Assembly (NCBI GenBank): GCA_016401345.1
Contig: JAEACG010000002.1
Coordinates: 558,001-622,000 of the forward strand
Direction: 5' to 3'
From: Fictibacillus nanhaiensis
GTDB taxonomy: Bacteria > Bacillota > Bacilli > Bacillales > Fictibacillaceae
Length of the DNA: 64,000 nt
In this document: positions 34,319 to 43,248 of the stretch, one piece after another
Layout of the letters: the number at the start of each line of letters is the position of its first letter
Position numbering within the stretch: position 1 is the stretch's first letter
Translations under genes and position numbers: made by a program
Notes under the pieces: model-generated
The model's input: the letters and a program-made list of their open reading frames with translations, nothing else
Databases searched by the model: none
Told to the model about the DNA's origin: nothing

Positions 34319-34876
34319 ATGATTTCAGTAAACGATTTTAAAACAGGATTAACGATTGAGGTTGACAATGGGATCTGGCAAGTTCTTGAGTTCCAACACG
34401 TAAAGCCAGGAAAAGGTGCGGCATTTGTTCGCTCTAAACTACGTAACCTTCGCACAGGTGGTATCCAGGAAAAAACTTTCCGCGGTGGAGAAAAAGTAGC
34501 AAAAGCTCATATCGAAAACCGTAAGATGCAATACTTATATGCATCAGGGGATACTCACACGTTCATGGATAACGAATCTTATGAGCAAATTGAACTTCAA
34601 GCTTCTCAAATCGAATACGAGTTGAAGTACTTGCTTGAAAACATGACCGTTCATATCATGACATACCAAGGTGAGACGATTGGTGTTGAACTTCCAAACA
34701 CAGTTGAACTAGTAGTAGCAGAGACTGAGCCTGGTATTAAAGGAGACACAGCTTCTGGTGGAACTAAGCCAGCAACGCTTGAAACAGGCTTGATCGTACA
34801 AGTTCCTTTCTTCGTAAACCAAGGGGACAAGCTGATCATCGATACAAGAAATGCAGCTTACGTTTCTCGTGCATAG
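34319..34876 (+). CDS. efp: Elongation factor P
   Basis: Enters the ribosomal E site and relieves stalling at polyproline stretches. The 185-residue, three-domain protein carries the modified lysine in the loop [14 protein letters not shown], the position that receives 5-aminopentanol in B. subtilis. ATG 34319 follows AGGAGG. It closes the aroQ-papA-efp unit and ends at a terminator. Confidence 0.97.
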   Translation: MISVNDFKTGLTIEVDNGIWQVLEFQHVKPGKGAAFVRSKLRNLRTGGIQEKTFRGGEKVAKAHIENRKMQYLYASGDTHTFMDNESYEQIELQASQIEYELKYLLENMTVHIMTYQGETIGVELPNTVELVVAETEPGIKGDTASGGTKPATLETGLIVQVPFFVNQGDKLIIDTRNAAYVSRA

Positions 34877-34888
34877 TCTATAACTTTG

Positions 34889-34921
34889 AAACCTCATTCC
34901 ATTGTGGAGTGAGGTTTTTTT
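34889..34921 (+). terminator. Terminator of efp
   Basis: AAACCTCATTCC pairs with GGAGTGAGGTTT around a 5-nt loop, then seven T residues. Confidence 0.9.
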
Positions 34922-35020
34922 ATGTGATAAGCAGTTTACAGGTGTGATGTAGTATGCAACGAACTGGATAAAAAGTTTGATCGGGTTGAGGGTATCTGCC
35001 ATCTGTTAATCGTCGGATCA

Positions 35021-35116
35021 TGTAGACTCGCGGATATATGGCAAAAACTCGTGGAATCAATCACAAAACTCGTGGAATCAAGTCCGAAATTTCTGGAATG
35101 TATACAAGTATTTTAA
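35021..35116 (+). repeat. 21-nt-period degenerate tandem repeat block, copy 1
   Basis: After GACTCGCGGATATATGG the unit CTCGTGGAATCAATCACAAA repeats at 21-nt spacing: CTCGTGGAATCAA appears twice exactly, then as TTTCTGGAATG. The block aligns without gaps to 43249-43350 over about 80 nt, so both are members of one dispersed intergenic family. Confidence 0.75.
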
Positions 35117-35368
35117 GGAGTTTTATTAAAAATACCCCCCTCTGTATTAGCCGAAACACCGTTTTTAGAGTAAAGAGCTCACTGATTTGGTTCGCTGCAT
35201 TAAAAACAGCAATAATCTGATTGGAATAGCTAAATATCATCAATAACACTGCCTCTCATTGAAAAGTTTCACTATAAATAATAAAGAATGGATTCCTCAG
35301 TAATATTTACTAACAATCTATCAAAAGCACCCTCTACCTCTCCTCCTAATCTTAAGCCTACCTTTATT

Positions 35369-35398
35369 GGCATAAAGCTTACATGTCTGCCATACGTT
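35369..35398 (+). promoter_or_regulatory. Sigma-E promoter of the spoIIIA operon
   Basis: GGCATAAA (35369-35376) and CATACGTT (35391-35398), 14 nt apart, match the sigma-E pattern with a -10 differing at one position from CATACANT. spoIIIA is known to be mother-cell sigma-E dependent. Confidence 0.75.
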
Positions 35399-35431
35399 TA
35401 TAGTACTAGCCTCTTAAAGGAGAAATCGGTC

Positions 35432-36361
35432 ATGGAGACGATCTTTAGACTTTTTCCAGATAAACTACAGCATACGCTAAGAAAACTGCCACCATCTGTT
35501 CTTCAATCTGTTGAAGAGATCAGGGTTCGAATTGGACAACCGATGGAAATCCTTTGTTCCGGTAAACCGATCTATCCGACTGAGGGCCCAATCACGGCAG
35601 AAGAATCACAAGTACTGCTCAACAGGTTAAGTCAGCACTCTCTCTACGCGCTTGAAGAGGAGCTAAAAAGAGGTTATATCACAATCTCAGGCGGTCATCG
35701 TGTAGGACTAGCAGGGAAAGTGATCACTGAACATGGATTCGTAAAAGCCATTAAAGATATTAGTTCGTTTAACGTGAGAGTTGCAAGAGAGAAGATTGGA
35801 ATCGCAGAACCGTTAATTTCATATCTCTACCAAAAAAAATGGCTCAATACTTTGCTGATCGGTCCGCCGCAAACCGGGAAAACCACTTTATTAAGAGATA
35901 TTGCGAGACTTGTTAGTTGTGGCATTCAGCAAAAAAATATCCCTTCTTTTAAAGTGGGAATTGTAGATGAGCGTTCTGAAATAGCGGGTGCTATAAAAGG
36001 TGTTCCTCAGCATACCCTTGGAAGGCGTGTAGATGTTCTTGATGCATGTCCGAAAGCAGAAGGGATGATGATGCTCATCCGTTCGATGAGTCCTCAAGTC
36101 ATGATCGTTGATGAAATCGGACGAAAAGAAGACGGTGAAGCGATACTAGAAGCGATGCATGCGGGTGTTCAAATGATTTTCACCGCACATGGCAGCTCTA
36201 TAGAAGATGCGCTGAAACGACCTGTGATGAAACCTTTAGGAGATCTTTCTTTGTTTGAAAGGTATGTAATTTTGAGCCGTGATAAAGGACCGGGAACCAT
36301 TCAGAGAATCTATGACGGAGCATTAAACGTGATCTACAGATCATCTGGTGGTGCAGCATGA
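35432..36361 (+). CDS. spoIIIAA: SpoIIIAA, secretion-type ATPase of the feeding-tube channel
   Basis: The ATPase of the A-Q complex that links mother cell and forespore. The 309-residue protein is related to type II/IV secretion ATPases. Walker A is GPPQTGKT at 144-151, and the Walker B region reads QVMIVDEIGR. ATG 35432 follows AAAGGAG; the long upstream extension of this frame contains the promoter and is not coding. First of eight spoIIIA genes. Confidence 0.96.
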   Translation: METIFRLFPDKLQHTLRKLPPSVLQSVEEIRVRIGQPMEILCSGKPIYPTEGPITAEESQVLLNRLSQHSLYALEEELKRGYITISGGHRVGLAGKVITEHGFVKAIKDISSFNVRVAREKIGIAEPLISYLYQKKWLNTLLIGPPQTGKTTLLRDIARLVSCGIQQKNIPSFKVGIVDERSEIAGAIKGVPQHTLGRRVDVLDACPKAEGMMMLIRSMSPQVMIVDEIGRKEDGEAILEAMHAGVQMIFTAHGSSIEDALKRPVMKPLGDLSLFERYVILSRDKGPGTIQRIYDGALNVIYRSSGGAA

Positions 36362-36873
36362 TGAGTTGGATCGGTGCGATTGCTATTCTTTCAGCCACAA
36401 CGATCTTTGGTTTTGAATGGGCAAAGCGGGTAAGAGAACGGCCAAAGAAGTTAAGAGAATTAAAAGTAACGCTACAAGCCTTGGAGGCCGAGATCATGTA
36501 CGGATCTACTCCTCTTCATGAGGCGTTTCTGCATATTGGAAAGCCATTAAAAGAACCATTGTCCACTTTTTTTCTCACCATATCAGACCGTTTAGCAGAA
36601 GGCGAGCTATCGGTGCAAGAAGCTTGGGATCTTCAGTTAGCTGTTCTGGCCAAGGAAACCTCTTTTAAGATGGGTGAGATCGAAGTGCTTCGCCAGTTTG
36701 GGGCAACGCTTGGCAGGCATGACAAAGAGCATCAGCAGAAGCAGATTCAGTTGACGTTAGCTCACCTTAATCGTGAAGAAAAAGAAGCAAGAGACATACA
36801 AGAACGTTATGAAAAAATGTGTAAAAGTCTTGGGGTATTAATGGGACTTTTAATCGTTATTCTCTTAATGTAA
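36358..36873 (+). CDS. spoIIIAB: SpoIIIAB, stage III sporulation protein
   Basis: A 171-residue GspF-like membrane protein of the SpoIIIA-SpoIIQ channel. One hydrophobic segment lies at each end (about 4-20 and 155-171), and a Glu/Lys-rich helical middle faces the mother-cell cytoplasm. It overlaps spoIIIAA by 4 nt (ATGA), giving translational coupling. Needed for engulfed forespore development in B. subtilis. Confidence 0.95.
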   Translation: MMSWIGAIAILSATTIFGFEWAKRVRERPKKLRELKVTLQALEAEIMYGSTPLHEAFLHIGKPLKEPLSTFFLTISDRLAEGELSVQEAWDLQLAVLAKETSFKMGEIEVLRQFGATLGRHDKEHQQKQIQLTLAHLNREEKEARDIQERYEKMCKSLGVLMGLLIVILLM

Positions 36874-36889
36874 CAAGGAGGTTTCACAA

Positions 36890-37096
36890 ATGGGATTGGA
36901 TGTAAACGCAGTGTTTCAGATTGCGGGGCTTGGCATAATCGTTGCGATGCTTCATACCGTTTTAAAGATGATCGGAAAAGAGGACTATGCTCACTGGGTC
37001 ACTCTTTTAGGTTTTGTTGTTGCCCTTTTTATGGTCATCACTCTTTTAGATGATTTATTTCAGAAGGTAAAAGGCGTCTTTTTGTTTCAGAATTAA
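36890..37096 (+). CDS. spoIIIAC: SpoIIIAC, small membrane protein
   Basis: A 68-residue protein with two membrane helices (about 8-26 and 34-52), the usual size of SpoIIIAC. It is part of the membrane base of the channel with SpoIIIAD and AE. ATG 36890 follows AAGGAGG. Confidence 0.95.
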   Translation: MGLDVNAVFQIAGLGIIVAMLHTVLKMIGKEDYAHWVTLLGFVVALFMVITLLDDLFQKVKGVFLFQN

Positions 37097-37109
37097 GGAG
37101 GGGGCCAGA

Positions 37110-37499
37110 TTGGAAATTATCCAAATTGTTGGTTTTGGGCTAGTTGCTGCTTTCTTAGCCTTAGTCCTTAAAGAACAAAAAGCGAATTTTGCTTTTTTGG
37201 TCACACTCATGGTTGGAGCAGGAATCTTTTTATTCTTGATCGATAAGATCGGACAAATTCTTACGATGCTTCAACGACTCGCCATAAACGCTAACGTAAA
37301 CATGGTCTATGTTGAAACGTTATTAAAGATAATAGGTATTGCTTATATTGCTGAGTTTGGAGCACAGATCACACGAGATGCGGGGCAGGGAGCGATAGCA
37401 TCTAAGATTGAACTAGGTGGCAAGATACTGATCCTCGTGATGGCGATACCTATTCTAACAGTAATTATTGAAACCGTTCTGACGCTTATACCGAAATAA
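37110..37499 (+). CDS. spoIIIAD: SpoIIIAD, stage III sporulation membrane protein
   Basis: A 129-residue protein with four hydrophobic segments, related to SpoIIIAC in its first half. The TTG start at 37110 is strongly supported by AAGGAGGGGG 6 nt upstream. Member of the membrane platform of the feeding-tube channel. Confidence 0.94.
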   Translation: MEIIQIVGFGLVAAFLALVLKEQKANFAFLVTLMVGAGIFLFLIDKIGQILTMLQRLAINANVNMVYVETLLKIIGIAYIAEFGAQITRDAGQGAIASKIELGGKILILVMAIPILTVIIETVLTLIPK

Positions 37500-37516
37500 G
37501 AAAGCGGGTTATAAAG

Positions 37517-38701
37517 ATGCAGAAAGTGATGGTGCGGACAAGTCTACTTCTACTCATAATCTTTTCCTTCATCCTATTTGGCCCCATAGAATCCGCATCA
37601 GCGAGCTCGATCACTTCAAAAATAGTAGATCAACAAGTTTCCTCTATGCAGCTAGATGAAATCAAACAATATTGGGATAGCATCTCCCGTGAATACGGAG
37701 GATTCTTGCCAGAAAGCCAAAAAGGAACCTTCCTTGAATTTGTAAAAGGAGAAAAAGATTTTTCTATAAAAGGCTACATGATCGGACTTTTAAAGTTTAT
37801 GTTTCACGAACTTGCTGTTCACGGAAAACTGCTTGGAACCTTAATTTTGCTCACTGTTTTCAGCATGTTGCTGCAATCCATCCAGAACGCTTTTGATCGA
37901 TCTGCTATTTCAAAAGTGGCATATGGAATTATTTATATGGTCTTAATCATTTTAGCTTTAAACAGTTTTCATGTTGCAATCTCTTATGCAACAGAAGCGA
38001 TCGATAACATGTTAAGTTTCATGATTGCACTCATACCCCTTCTTTTAGCATTGATGGCAACTGTAGGAAGCATCGCTTCAGTCGCGTTTTTTCATCCGGT
38101 CATCTTGTTTTTAGTAAATACAAGCGGGCTTTTGATCAAAAATTTTGTATTGCCGCTTCTTTTTTTATCTGCACTATTAAGCATCGTTTCAACGATGTCA
38201 GAGCATCACAAAGTCACGCAGTTAGCTAGACTGTTAAGAAATATCAGCATGGGTGCACTCGCCTTTTTTTTCACTGTTTTTCTAGGTGTTATGAGTGTGC
38301 AAGGTGCAACAGCAGCAGTAGCAGATGGAATAACGATCAAGACAGCAAAATTTGTAACAGGGAATTTTATTCCGGTTGTAGGCCGTATGTTTACAGATGC
38401 GACAGATACTGTCATGAGCGCTTCCATCTTACTAAAGAACTCAGTTGGCATAATCGGGGCATTATTATTACTTCTGTTAGCTATATTTCCTGCCATCAAA
38501 GTTTTAATTCTAGCTTTTATATATAGCATGGCTGCAGCCCTTCTTCAGCCTTTAGGAGGTGGGCCGATCGTTGAATCATTAGGCATCATCGGTAAGAGCG
38601 TCATGTTTATCTTTGCTGCCCTTATGACTGTGTCTATTATGTTCTTTCTAGCTATAACGATAATAATCGCTGCCGGAAACGTTACGCTGATGGTTCGATA
38701 G
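37517..38701 (+). CDS. spoIIIAE: SpoIIIAE, polytopic channel protein
   Basis: A 394-residue protein with an N-terminal signal sequence (about 1-30, ending near SASA), an extracellular segment, and about seven to eight membrane helices from residue 95 onward. It is the largest SpoIIIA membrane component. ATG 37517 follows AAGAAAGCGGG, a weaker ribosome site than its neighbours. Confidence 0.95.
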   Translation: MQKVMVRTSLLLLIIFSFILFGPIESASASSITSKIVDQQVSSMQLDEIKQYWDSISREYGGFLPESQKGTFLEFVKGEKDFSIKGYMIGLLKFMFHELAVHGKLLGTLILLTVFSMLLQSIQNAFDRSAISKVAYGIIYMVLIILALNSFHVAISYATEAIDNMLSFMIALIPLLLALMATVGSIASVAFFHPVILFLVNTSGLLIKNFVLPLLFLSALLSIVSTMSEHHKVTQLARLLRNISMGALAFFFTVFLGVMSVQGATAAVADGITIKTAKFVTGNFIPVVGRMFTDATDTVMSASILLKNSVGIIGALLLLLLAIFPAIKVLILAFIYSMAAALLQPLGGGPIVESLGIIGKSVMFIFAALMTVSIMFFLAITIIIAAGNVTLMVR

Positions 38702-38711
38702 GAGGGGAAGC

Positions 38712-39338
38712 ATGGCATTCTTAACGGAGTGGATAACCAACATTATCATTCTTGTACTATTAGCCGGAGTCATCGAGCTGTTGTTACCTGGCAATCAATT
38801 TCAAAATTATATCAAGATGGTTGTAGGTTTGCTCATACTGCTTGCTATGCTCTCTCCACTGTTCAAACTAATAAATTCAGATCTGGATCAAGTGTTTCTC
38901 GCCATGGATCTACCAGCTGCAGTGAAAGAAGACGAAATAAAAAATTCGATAGAAGAGAATAAAAGTGAAATACAATCCGCTCAACGTGCATATATATTAG
39001 AGCAAATGGCTGTCCCAATGAAAAAACAAGTTCAAGAGGAGTTGAAACAGACTTATGAGTTAGAGATTGTCGATCTTCAAATTCGAACGGAAATGGGTAA
39101 ACAGCCGTTGGAGCCTGAAGATATAAGGGGTGCCAAAGTGGTGCTAGCCAAGTATCACGACCAAGCTGAAATCTCTGAAGTATCAGAAGTGGATGTGAGT
39201 GTTTCTGATCCAGAGAGAAAAGAATCTCTCACACAACCGGTTTCTAACGAAGTCATCCAGTTCTTAGCTAGTCAGTGGCAGCTGGATGCAGACCAAGTTG
39301 ATGTACATTTGGAAGGGGGAGAGGAGTTATCCCAATGA
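38712..39338 (+). CDS. spoIIIAF: SpoIIIAF, ring-building-motif protein
   Basis: A 208-residue protein with two N-terminal membrane helices (about 8-26 and 32-50) and a soluble domain in the intermembrane space. In B. subtilis this domain has a ring-building motif fold similar to secretion-system proteins. ATG 38712 follows AGGAGGGG. It overlaps spoIIIAG by 4 nt. Confidence 0.94.
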   Translation: MAFLTEWITNIIILVLLAGVIELLLPGNQFQNYIKMVVGLLILLAMLSPLFKLINSDLDQVFLAMDLPAAVKEDEIKNSIEENKSEIQSAQRAYILEQMAVPMKKQVQEELKQTYELEIVDLQIRTEMGKQPLEPEDIRGAKVVLAKYHDQAEISEVSEVDVSVSDPERKESLTQPVSNEVIQFLASQWQLDADQVDVHLEGGEELSQ

Positions 39339-39976
39339 AACGTTCATTTTGGGAACAGATAAAAAAACGGCTGCAGCTGAGTGATAAAGCAGGGAATAAA
39401 CAAAAGTACTTACTTGTCTTACTTCTATTGGGAATTTCTCTTATGTTTATTAGCAAGATGATAGACTCCCCTGCTCAAAAAAGTTCATTAAACGGGCTAG
39501 TGCCAGAAACGAAGGTTAAATCCGAGGCGGTTTTTAAACAAGCTAAAGAAGTAACAGACAAAAATATCAAAACGTATGAAGACCTTTATTCTAACGAACT
39601 GAAAGATCTATTAGAACAGATGCAAGGAGTTGGCAAAGTTTCCGTCATGGTAGAACTTTCCACAACTGAGAGGAAAGAGTTCGTTACAGATGATAGCACA
39701 CAGAGCCAGACTACATCGGAAAATGATAAAAATGGCGGTAAGAGAACGATAGAAGATCAAAAGATAGATGAAAAAGTAGTAATTATCTCAAATGACGGCA
39801 GAGAAGAGCCGATCATTGTCACAACAGAAAAACCAAAGATAAAAGGTGTGGCTATATTGGCGCAAGGTGCAGAGAACATCCAGACAAAGTCTATGATCAT
39901 AGAGCTCGTTAAAAAAGTTTTTGATATAGGTAGTGACCAAATTTTTGTAGGACCAAAAAATCCTGAGGGGGAATAA
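39335..39976 (+). CDS. spoIIIAG: SpoIIIAG, intermembrane ring protein
   Basis: The 213-residue protein has one N-terminal membrane helix (about 25-43) and a ring-building domain that forms a large 30-fold ring in B. subtilis. The region around residues 125-160 (SQTTSENDKNGGKR, Lys/Asp-rich) is the family's variable beta-triangle insertion. ATG 39335 has GGGGGAGAGG upstream. Confidence 0.94.
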   Translation: MKRSFWEQIKKRLQLSDKAGNKQKYLLVLLLLGISLMFISKMIDSPAQKSSLNGLVPETKVKSEAVFKQAKEVTDKNIKTYEDLYSNELKDLLEQMQGVGKVSVMVELSTTERKEFVTDDSTQSQTTSENDKNGGKRTIEDQKIDEKVVIISNDGREEPIIVTTEKPKIKGVAILAQGAENIQTKSMIIELVKKVFDIGSDQIFVGPKNPEGE

Positions 39977-39980
39977 ACAA

Positions 39981-40493
39981 ATGTTATTGAAAAAACAAAC
40001 TGTTTGGCTTCTGACTATGCTTAGCTTAATCATTGTGTTGTCTGTGTATTATATTACAGCACCTGGTGGAACGGATGATCTTGCTTATTTGGAGGCAGGA
40101 AAGAAGTCTGGTAAAGAAGCGACTGTGTCAGGTGTTGCAAACGACGATGTGTTTACTGCCCTTCGCCTAGAGCGAGATGAAGTTCGTGATGAGATGAGTG
40201 CTGATTATGTAGCCGTTGCCGGTTCTGAGGACGCTTCAGCTGAGGTTCAAGCTGATGCTTGGGCAAAGATGACAGAGCTTCAGTCACTTACTATGCAAGA
40301 ATCAACAGTAGAAACATTGATCAAATCGATGGGATTCAATGATGCTTTAGTGAGCACGATGAACAATGAGATCAAAGTGATCGTAAAAGCTGATAAACTA
40401 TCGAAAAAAGAAGTTGTTGAGATTATGAATGTTGCAAACGAACACCTTGGTAGCGGGAAAACAGTAGCGGTTGAATATCATGCGTCCAAATAA
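39981..40493 (+). CDS. spoIIIAH: SpoIIIAH, channel ring protein pairing with SpoIIQ
   Basis: A membrane-anchored (helix about 7-26) ring protein that binds forespore SpoIIQ across the septal space. The start MLLKKQTVWLLTMLS and the C-terminal ring domain match B. subtilis. At 170 residues it is about 48 shorter than the 218-residue B. subtilis protein. The loss falls in the charged linker after the membrane helix, here only about 25 residues. The ring domain appears complete. ATG 39981 follows GAGGGGG. Confidence 0.94.
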   Translation: MLLKKQTVWLLTMLSLIIVLSVYYITAPGGTDDLAYLEAGKKSGKEATVSGVANDDVFTALRLERDEVRDEMSADYVAVAGSEDASAEVQADAWAKMTELQSLTMQESTVETLIKSMGFNDALVSTMNNEIKVIVKADKLSKKEVVEIMNVANEHLGSGKTVAVEYHASK

Positions 40494-40512
40494 ATAAGCG
40501 TAAAAGAGTAGG

Positions 40513-40540
40513 AAAGCCGGAAATTCCGGCTTTTTTCTTT
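40513..40540 (+). terminator. Terminator of the spoIIIA operon
   Basis: AAAGCCGG and CCGGCTTT flank AAATT, followed by TTTCTTTTT. Confidence 0.9.
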
Positions 40541-40635
40541 TTGAGGTTTCATGATATATTGGATAGAAACTTATAGCATCATTCAAGTTTGCATTTCTTT
40601 TTGAGGGGAAATGATAGAAAAAAGTGAAGAGTAAC

Positions 40636-40649
40636 CGTAAACGCTTACA
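40636..40649 (+). promoter_or_regulatory. Possible cre (CcpA) site before accB
   Basis: CGTAAACGCTTACA (reverse TGTAAGCGTTTACG) fits the 14-nt catabolite response consensus with one mismatch. A TACTAT -10-like box follows at 40668. Function as a cre is inference. Confidence 0.4.
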
Positions 40650-40808
40650 ATGTAAGGTGTAATCGTGTACTATTAACTTGAAAAATGATTCTAATGTATC
40701 CACGAAAAAAGAAATGTGGTATATTACATGTGTTAAGACCTAGTCACAATAGAAGGTGCTAAATAAAAAAATCTAAACTGGATAGGATTGTTAAAAGGAG
40801 TAGAGATC

Positions 40809-41312
40809 ATGCTAAAAATACAAGAAATTCGTGAATTGATTAAACTTATTGACAAATCAAGCATCAATGAATTCAAATACGAAAATGATGGTTCTAAGAT
40901 TGTTCTTAAAAAGGACAGTGGATCAGTAGTTTCTTATGGAGCAGAAGAAGTTGTTTCTCAGCCCGTAGTCACTCAAGCGCCACCTGTAAAAGAACAGGCT
41001 CCAGCAGCTGAAACAGTTAAGGAAAATACAGAAGTTAAACAAGAAACAAAACAGGCAGACGAAGATGCTAACTTACATAAGGTAGTTTCTCCTATGGTAG
41101 GAACGTTCTATTCTGCTTCATCTCCAGATGTAGAAGCCTTTGTTAAGCCGGGAGATAAAGTTTCAAAAGATAGCATCGTTTGTATTATCGAAGCGATGAA
41201 ATTATTCAATGAGATTGAATCTGAAGTGAATGGTGAAATCGTAAAAGTACTAGTTGAGAACGGACAATTAGTAGAATACGGACAACCTCTGTTCCTTGTG
41301 AAAGCAGAATAG
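40809..41312 (+). CDS. accB: Biotin carboxyl carrier protein of acetyl-CoA carboxylase
   Basis: Carries biotin between the carboxylase and transferase in the first step of fatty acid synthesis. The 167-residue protein has an acidic N-terminal domain, a Pro/Glu/Ala-rich linker (about 55-90) and the biotinyl domain with Lys131 in [12 protein letters not shown] 40809 follows AAAGGAG; the ATG at 40788 lies upstream of it. Cotranscribed with accC, 12 nt away. Confidence 0.96.
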   Translation: MLKIQEIRELIKLIDKSSINEFKYENDGSKIVLKKDSGSVVSYGAEEVVSQPVVTQAPPVKEQAPAAETVKENTEVKQETKQADEDANLHKVVSPMVGTFYSASSPDVEAFVKPGDKVSKDSIVCIIEAMKLFNEIESEVNGEIVKVLVENGQLVEYGQPLFLVKAE

Positions 41313-41324
41313 GAGGGTATGTCT

Positions 41325-42683
41325 ATGATTAAAAAGCTATTAGTAGCAAACCGTGGTGAGATTGCTGTAAGGATTATTCGCGCATGCAAAGAACTTGGTG
41401 TTGAAACAGTAGCCGTTTATTCAGAAGCCGATAAAGATGCCTTGCATGTCCGTTTGGCAGATGAGGCTTATTGTATCGGACCGACTGCTTCAAAAGATAG
41501 TTATCTGAACTTTACTAACATAATGAGCGTTGCGACACTAACTGGCTCAGAAGCCATTCATCCTGGATATGGATTCTTGGCAGAGAACGCTGACTTTGCA
41601 GAACTATGCAGAGAATGCAATGTAACGTTTGTTGGTCCGAGTGCTGAAGCGATCAACAAGATGGGTATTAAGGATGTTGCGAGAGCAACGATGGCGGATG
41701 CCGGAGTTCCTATCGTACCGGGTTCTGACGGGATTATTAGGGACAAAGAAGAAGCCATTGAACTCAGCAATAAAATTGGGTATCCTGTAATTATTAAAGC
41801 AACAGCAGGCGGTGGGGGTAAGGGGATCCGCGTAGCTAAGAATGAAACGGAACTTTTAAAAGGCATTGCGATCACTCAGCAAGAAGCAGCAACTGCTTTT
41901 GGTAACCCAGGTGTGTATATTGAAAAATACATTGAAGATTTCCGACATGTTGAGATACAGGTGCTTGCAGATAACCATGGGAATGTTATTCACTTGGGAG
42001 AAAGAGACTGCAGTATCCAAAGACGTCTTCAAAAGCTTTTAGAGGAGACACCATCTCCAGCTATTTCCCCATCTAAACGCCAAGAGATGGGTGATGCAGC
42101 AGTAAAAGCAGCTGAAGCCGTTCAATATTCTGGCGCTGGTACCGTAGAATTTATCTTTGATCATAATACAGGTGACTTCTATTTCATGGAGATGAATACT
42201 AGAATCCAAGTAGAACATCCTGTAACTGAGATGGTAACGGGAATTGATCTAATCAAGGAACAGATCAAAGTAGCTTCAGGTGAGAGATTGCGATACAAAC
42301 AAGAAGATATCGAGTTTGATGGCTGGTCGATCGAATGCAGAATTAATGCAGAGAATCCTGAGAAAAACTTTATGCCTTCTGCTGGAAAGATTGAAATGTA
42401 CCTTCCACCAGGCGGTTTAGGTGTTCGAATTGATTCTGCTGTTTACCCTGGCTATACGATTCCACCATTTTATGATTCTATGATTGCTAAAGTTATAACT
42501 TACGGAAATACTAGACAAGAAGCAATCGACCGTATGAAGCGTGCACTAAGCGAGTTTGTTATCGAAGGAATTCATACGACCATTCCGTTCCACCTGCGTC
42601 TGTTAAACCATGAGACTTTTGTGAATGGTGACTTTAATACAAAGTTTTTAGAAAATCATGATTTAACTTCAAAAAGCGAATAA
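41325..42683 (+). CDS. accC: Biotin carboxylase subunit of acetyl-CoA carboxylase
   Basis: Carboxylates the biotin of AccB using ATP and bicarbonate. The 452-residue ATP-grasp enzyme shows the N-terminal [16 protein letters not shown], the glycine-rich ATP loop [12 protein letters not shown], the [18 protein letters not shown] block and [14 protein letters not shown] with the catalytic residues. ATG 41325 is 7 nt behind AGGAGGG; the ATG at 41319 is too close. Confidence 0.97.
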   Translation: MIKKLLVANRGEIAVRIIRACKELGVETVAVYSEADKDALHVRLADEAYCIGPTASKDSYLNFTNIMSVATLTGSEAIHPGYGFLAENADFAELCRECNVTFVGPSAEAINKMGIKDVARATMADAGVPIVPGSDGIIRDKEEAIELSNKIGYPVIIKATAGGGGKGIRVAKNETELLKGIAITQQEAATAFGNPGVYIEKYIEDFRHVEIQVLADNHGNVIHLGERDCSIQRRLQKLLEETPSPAISPSKRQEMGDAAVKAAEAVQYSGAGTVEFIFDHNTGDFYFMEMNTRIQVEHPVTEMVTGIDLIKEQIKVASGERLRYKQEDIEFDGWSIECRINAENPEKNFMPSAGKIEMYLPPGGLGVRIDSAVYPGYTIPPFYDSMIAKVITYGNTRQEAIDRMKRALSEFVIEGIHTTIPFHLRLLNHETFVNGDFNTKFLENHDLTSKSE

Positions 42684-42702
42684 GTACGGAGGTGTTTAAG
42701 TG

Positions 42703-43110
42703 ATGAACGAACTATCATTTGAAATGGAAAGTTACTCATCAGAATTAGGAAAAGTGGAGATCTCACCTGAGGTTATCGAAGTTATTGCAAGTATTGCAGC
42801 TTCAGATGTTGAAGGTGTCGCTTCCATGAGAGGCAGCTTTGCAAGTGGTGTAGTAGAGCGACTTGGAAAGAAAACGCATGGCAAAGGCGTTAAAGTAGAA
42901 CTTTCAGAAGCAGGTATTTCTATTGATGTATACGTATCAATGAAATATGGAGTTGCGATTCCAGATGTAGCTCAAAAAATTCAAGATTATATCAGACAAG
43001 CGCTTCTAGACATGACAGCACTAGAAGCAACGGATATCAACGTATTCGTAGTTGGTGTTCAATTTGATTCAAAAGAAAAACAGAATGAAGCACCAGAAGT
43101 AGATTATTAA
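42703..43110 (+). CDS. yqhY: Asp23/Gls24 family envelope stress protein (YqhY)
   Basis: A 135-residue protein of the Asp23 (DUF322) family, with a central domain about 18-120. It is conserved next to accBC in Bacillus, where loss of YqhY is linked to altered lipid synthesis. No membrane helix. ATG 42703 follows GGAGGTG. It ends the accB-accC-yqhY operon before a strong terminator. Confidence 0.9.
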   Translation: MNELSFEMESYSSELGKVEISPEVIEVIASIAASDVEGVASMRGSFASGVVERLGKKTHGKGVKVELSEAGISIDVYVSMKYGVAIPDVAQKIQDYIRQALLDMTALEATDINVFVVGVQFDSKEKQNEAPEVDY

Positions 43111-43155
43111 AAAGATCAAAGGGTGAGGTTCTACTTGCCCTTTGGTCTTTTTTCT
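43111..43155 (+). terminator. Terminator of accBC-yqhY
   Basis: AAAGATCAAAGGG pairs with CCCTTTGGTCTTT around a 14-nt loop, then TTTTC. Confidence 0.9.
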
Positions 43156-43248
43156 TGTTGTTTATTACGAGTGAATAGTTTGATGAAGTTGAGTTAACTC
43201 GTTGATGTTATGGGGCGGGGTATTAGTAGCGCAATTTTAATCGAGTAT

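Larger units (their letters stand above)
34877..35431. other. Repeat-bearing gap between efp and spoIIIAA
   Basis: No credible gene is present in this 555-bp gap; the B. subtilis gene yqhV, expected here, is missing. It holds the efp terminator, a 21-nt-period repeat block (35021-35116) and the sigma-E promoter of spoIIIA. Short frames on both strands lack ribosome sites. Confidence 0.7.
40494..40808. other. Intergenic gap upstream of accB
   Basis: This 315-bp stretch contains the spoIIIA terminator, a possible CcpA site and weak promoter elements. No gene is seen. Confidence 0.6.

Noticed and set aside
35038-35220. 60-codon frame and its antisense frame (35061-35249) in the repeat-bearing gap
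   Set aside because: They are created by the 21-nt tandem repeat; no ribosome site.
35288-35431. N-terminal extension of the spoIIIAA frame
   Set aside because: It contains the sigma-E promoter and has no similarity to the protein family; ATG 35432 fits.
40680-40808. T-box or long structured leader before accB
   Set aside because: No T-box sequence or stable hairpin could be found in the 130 nt before the gene.
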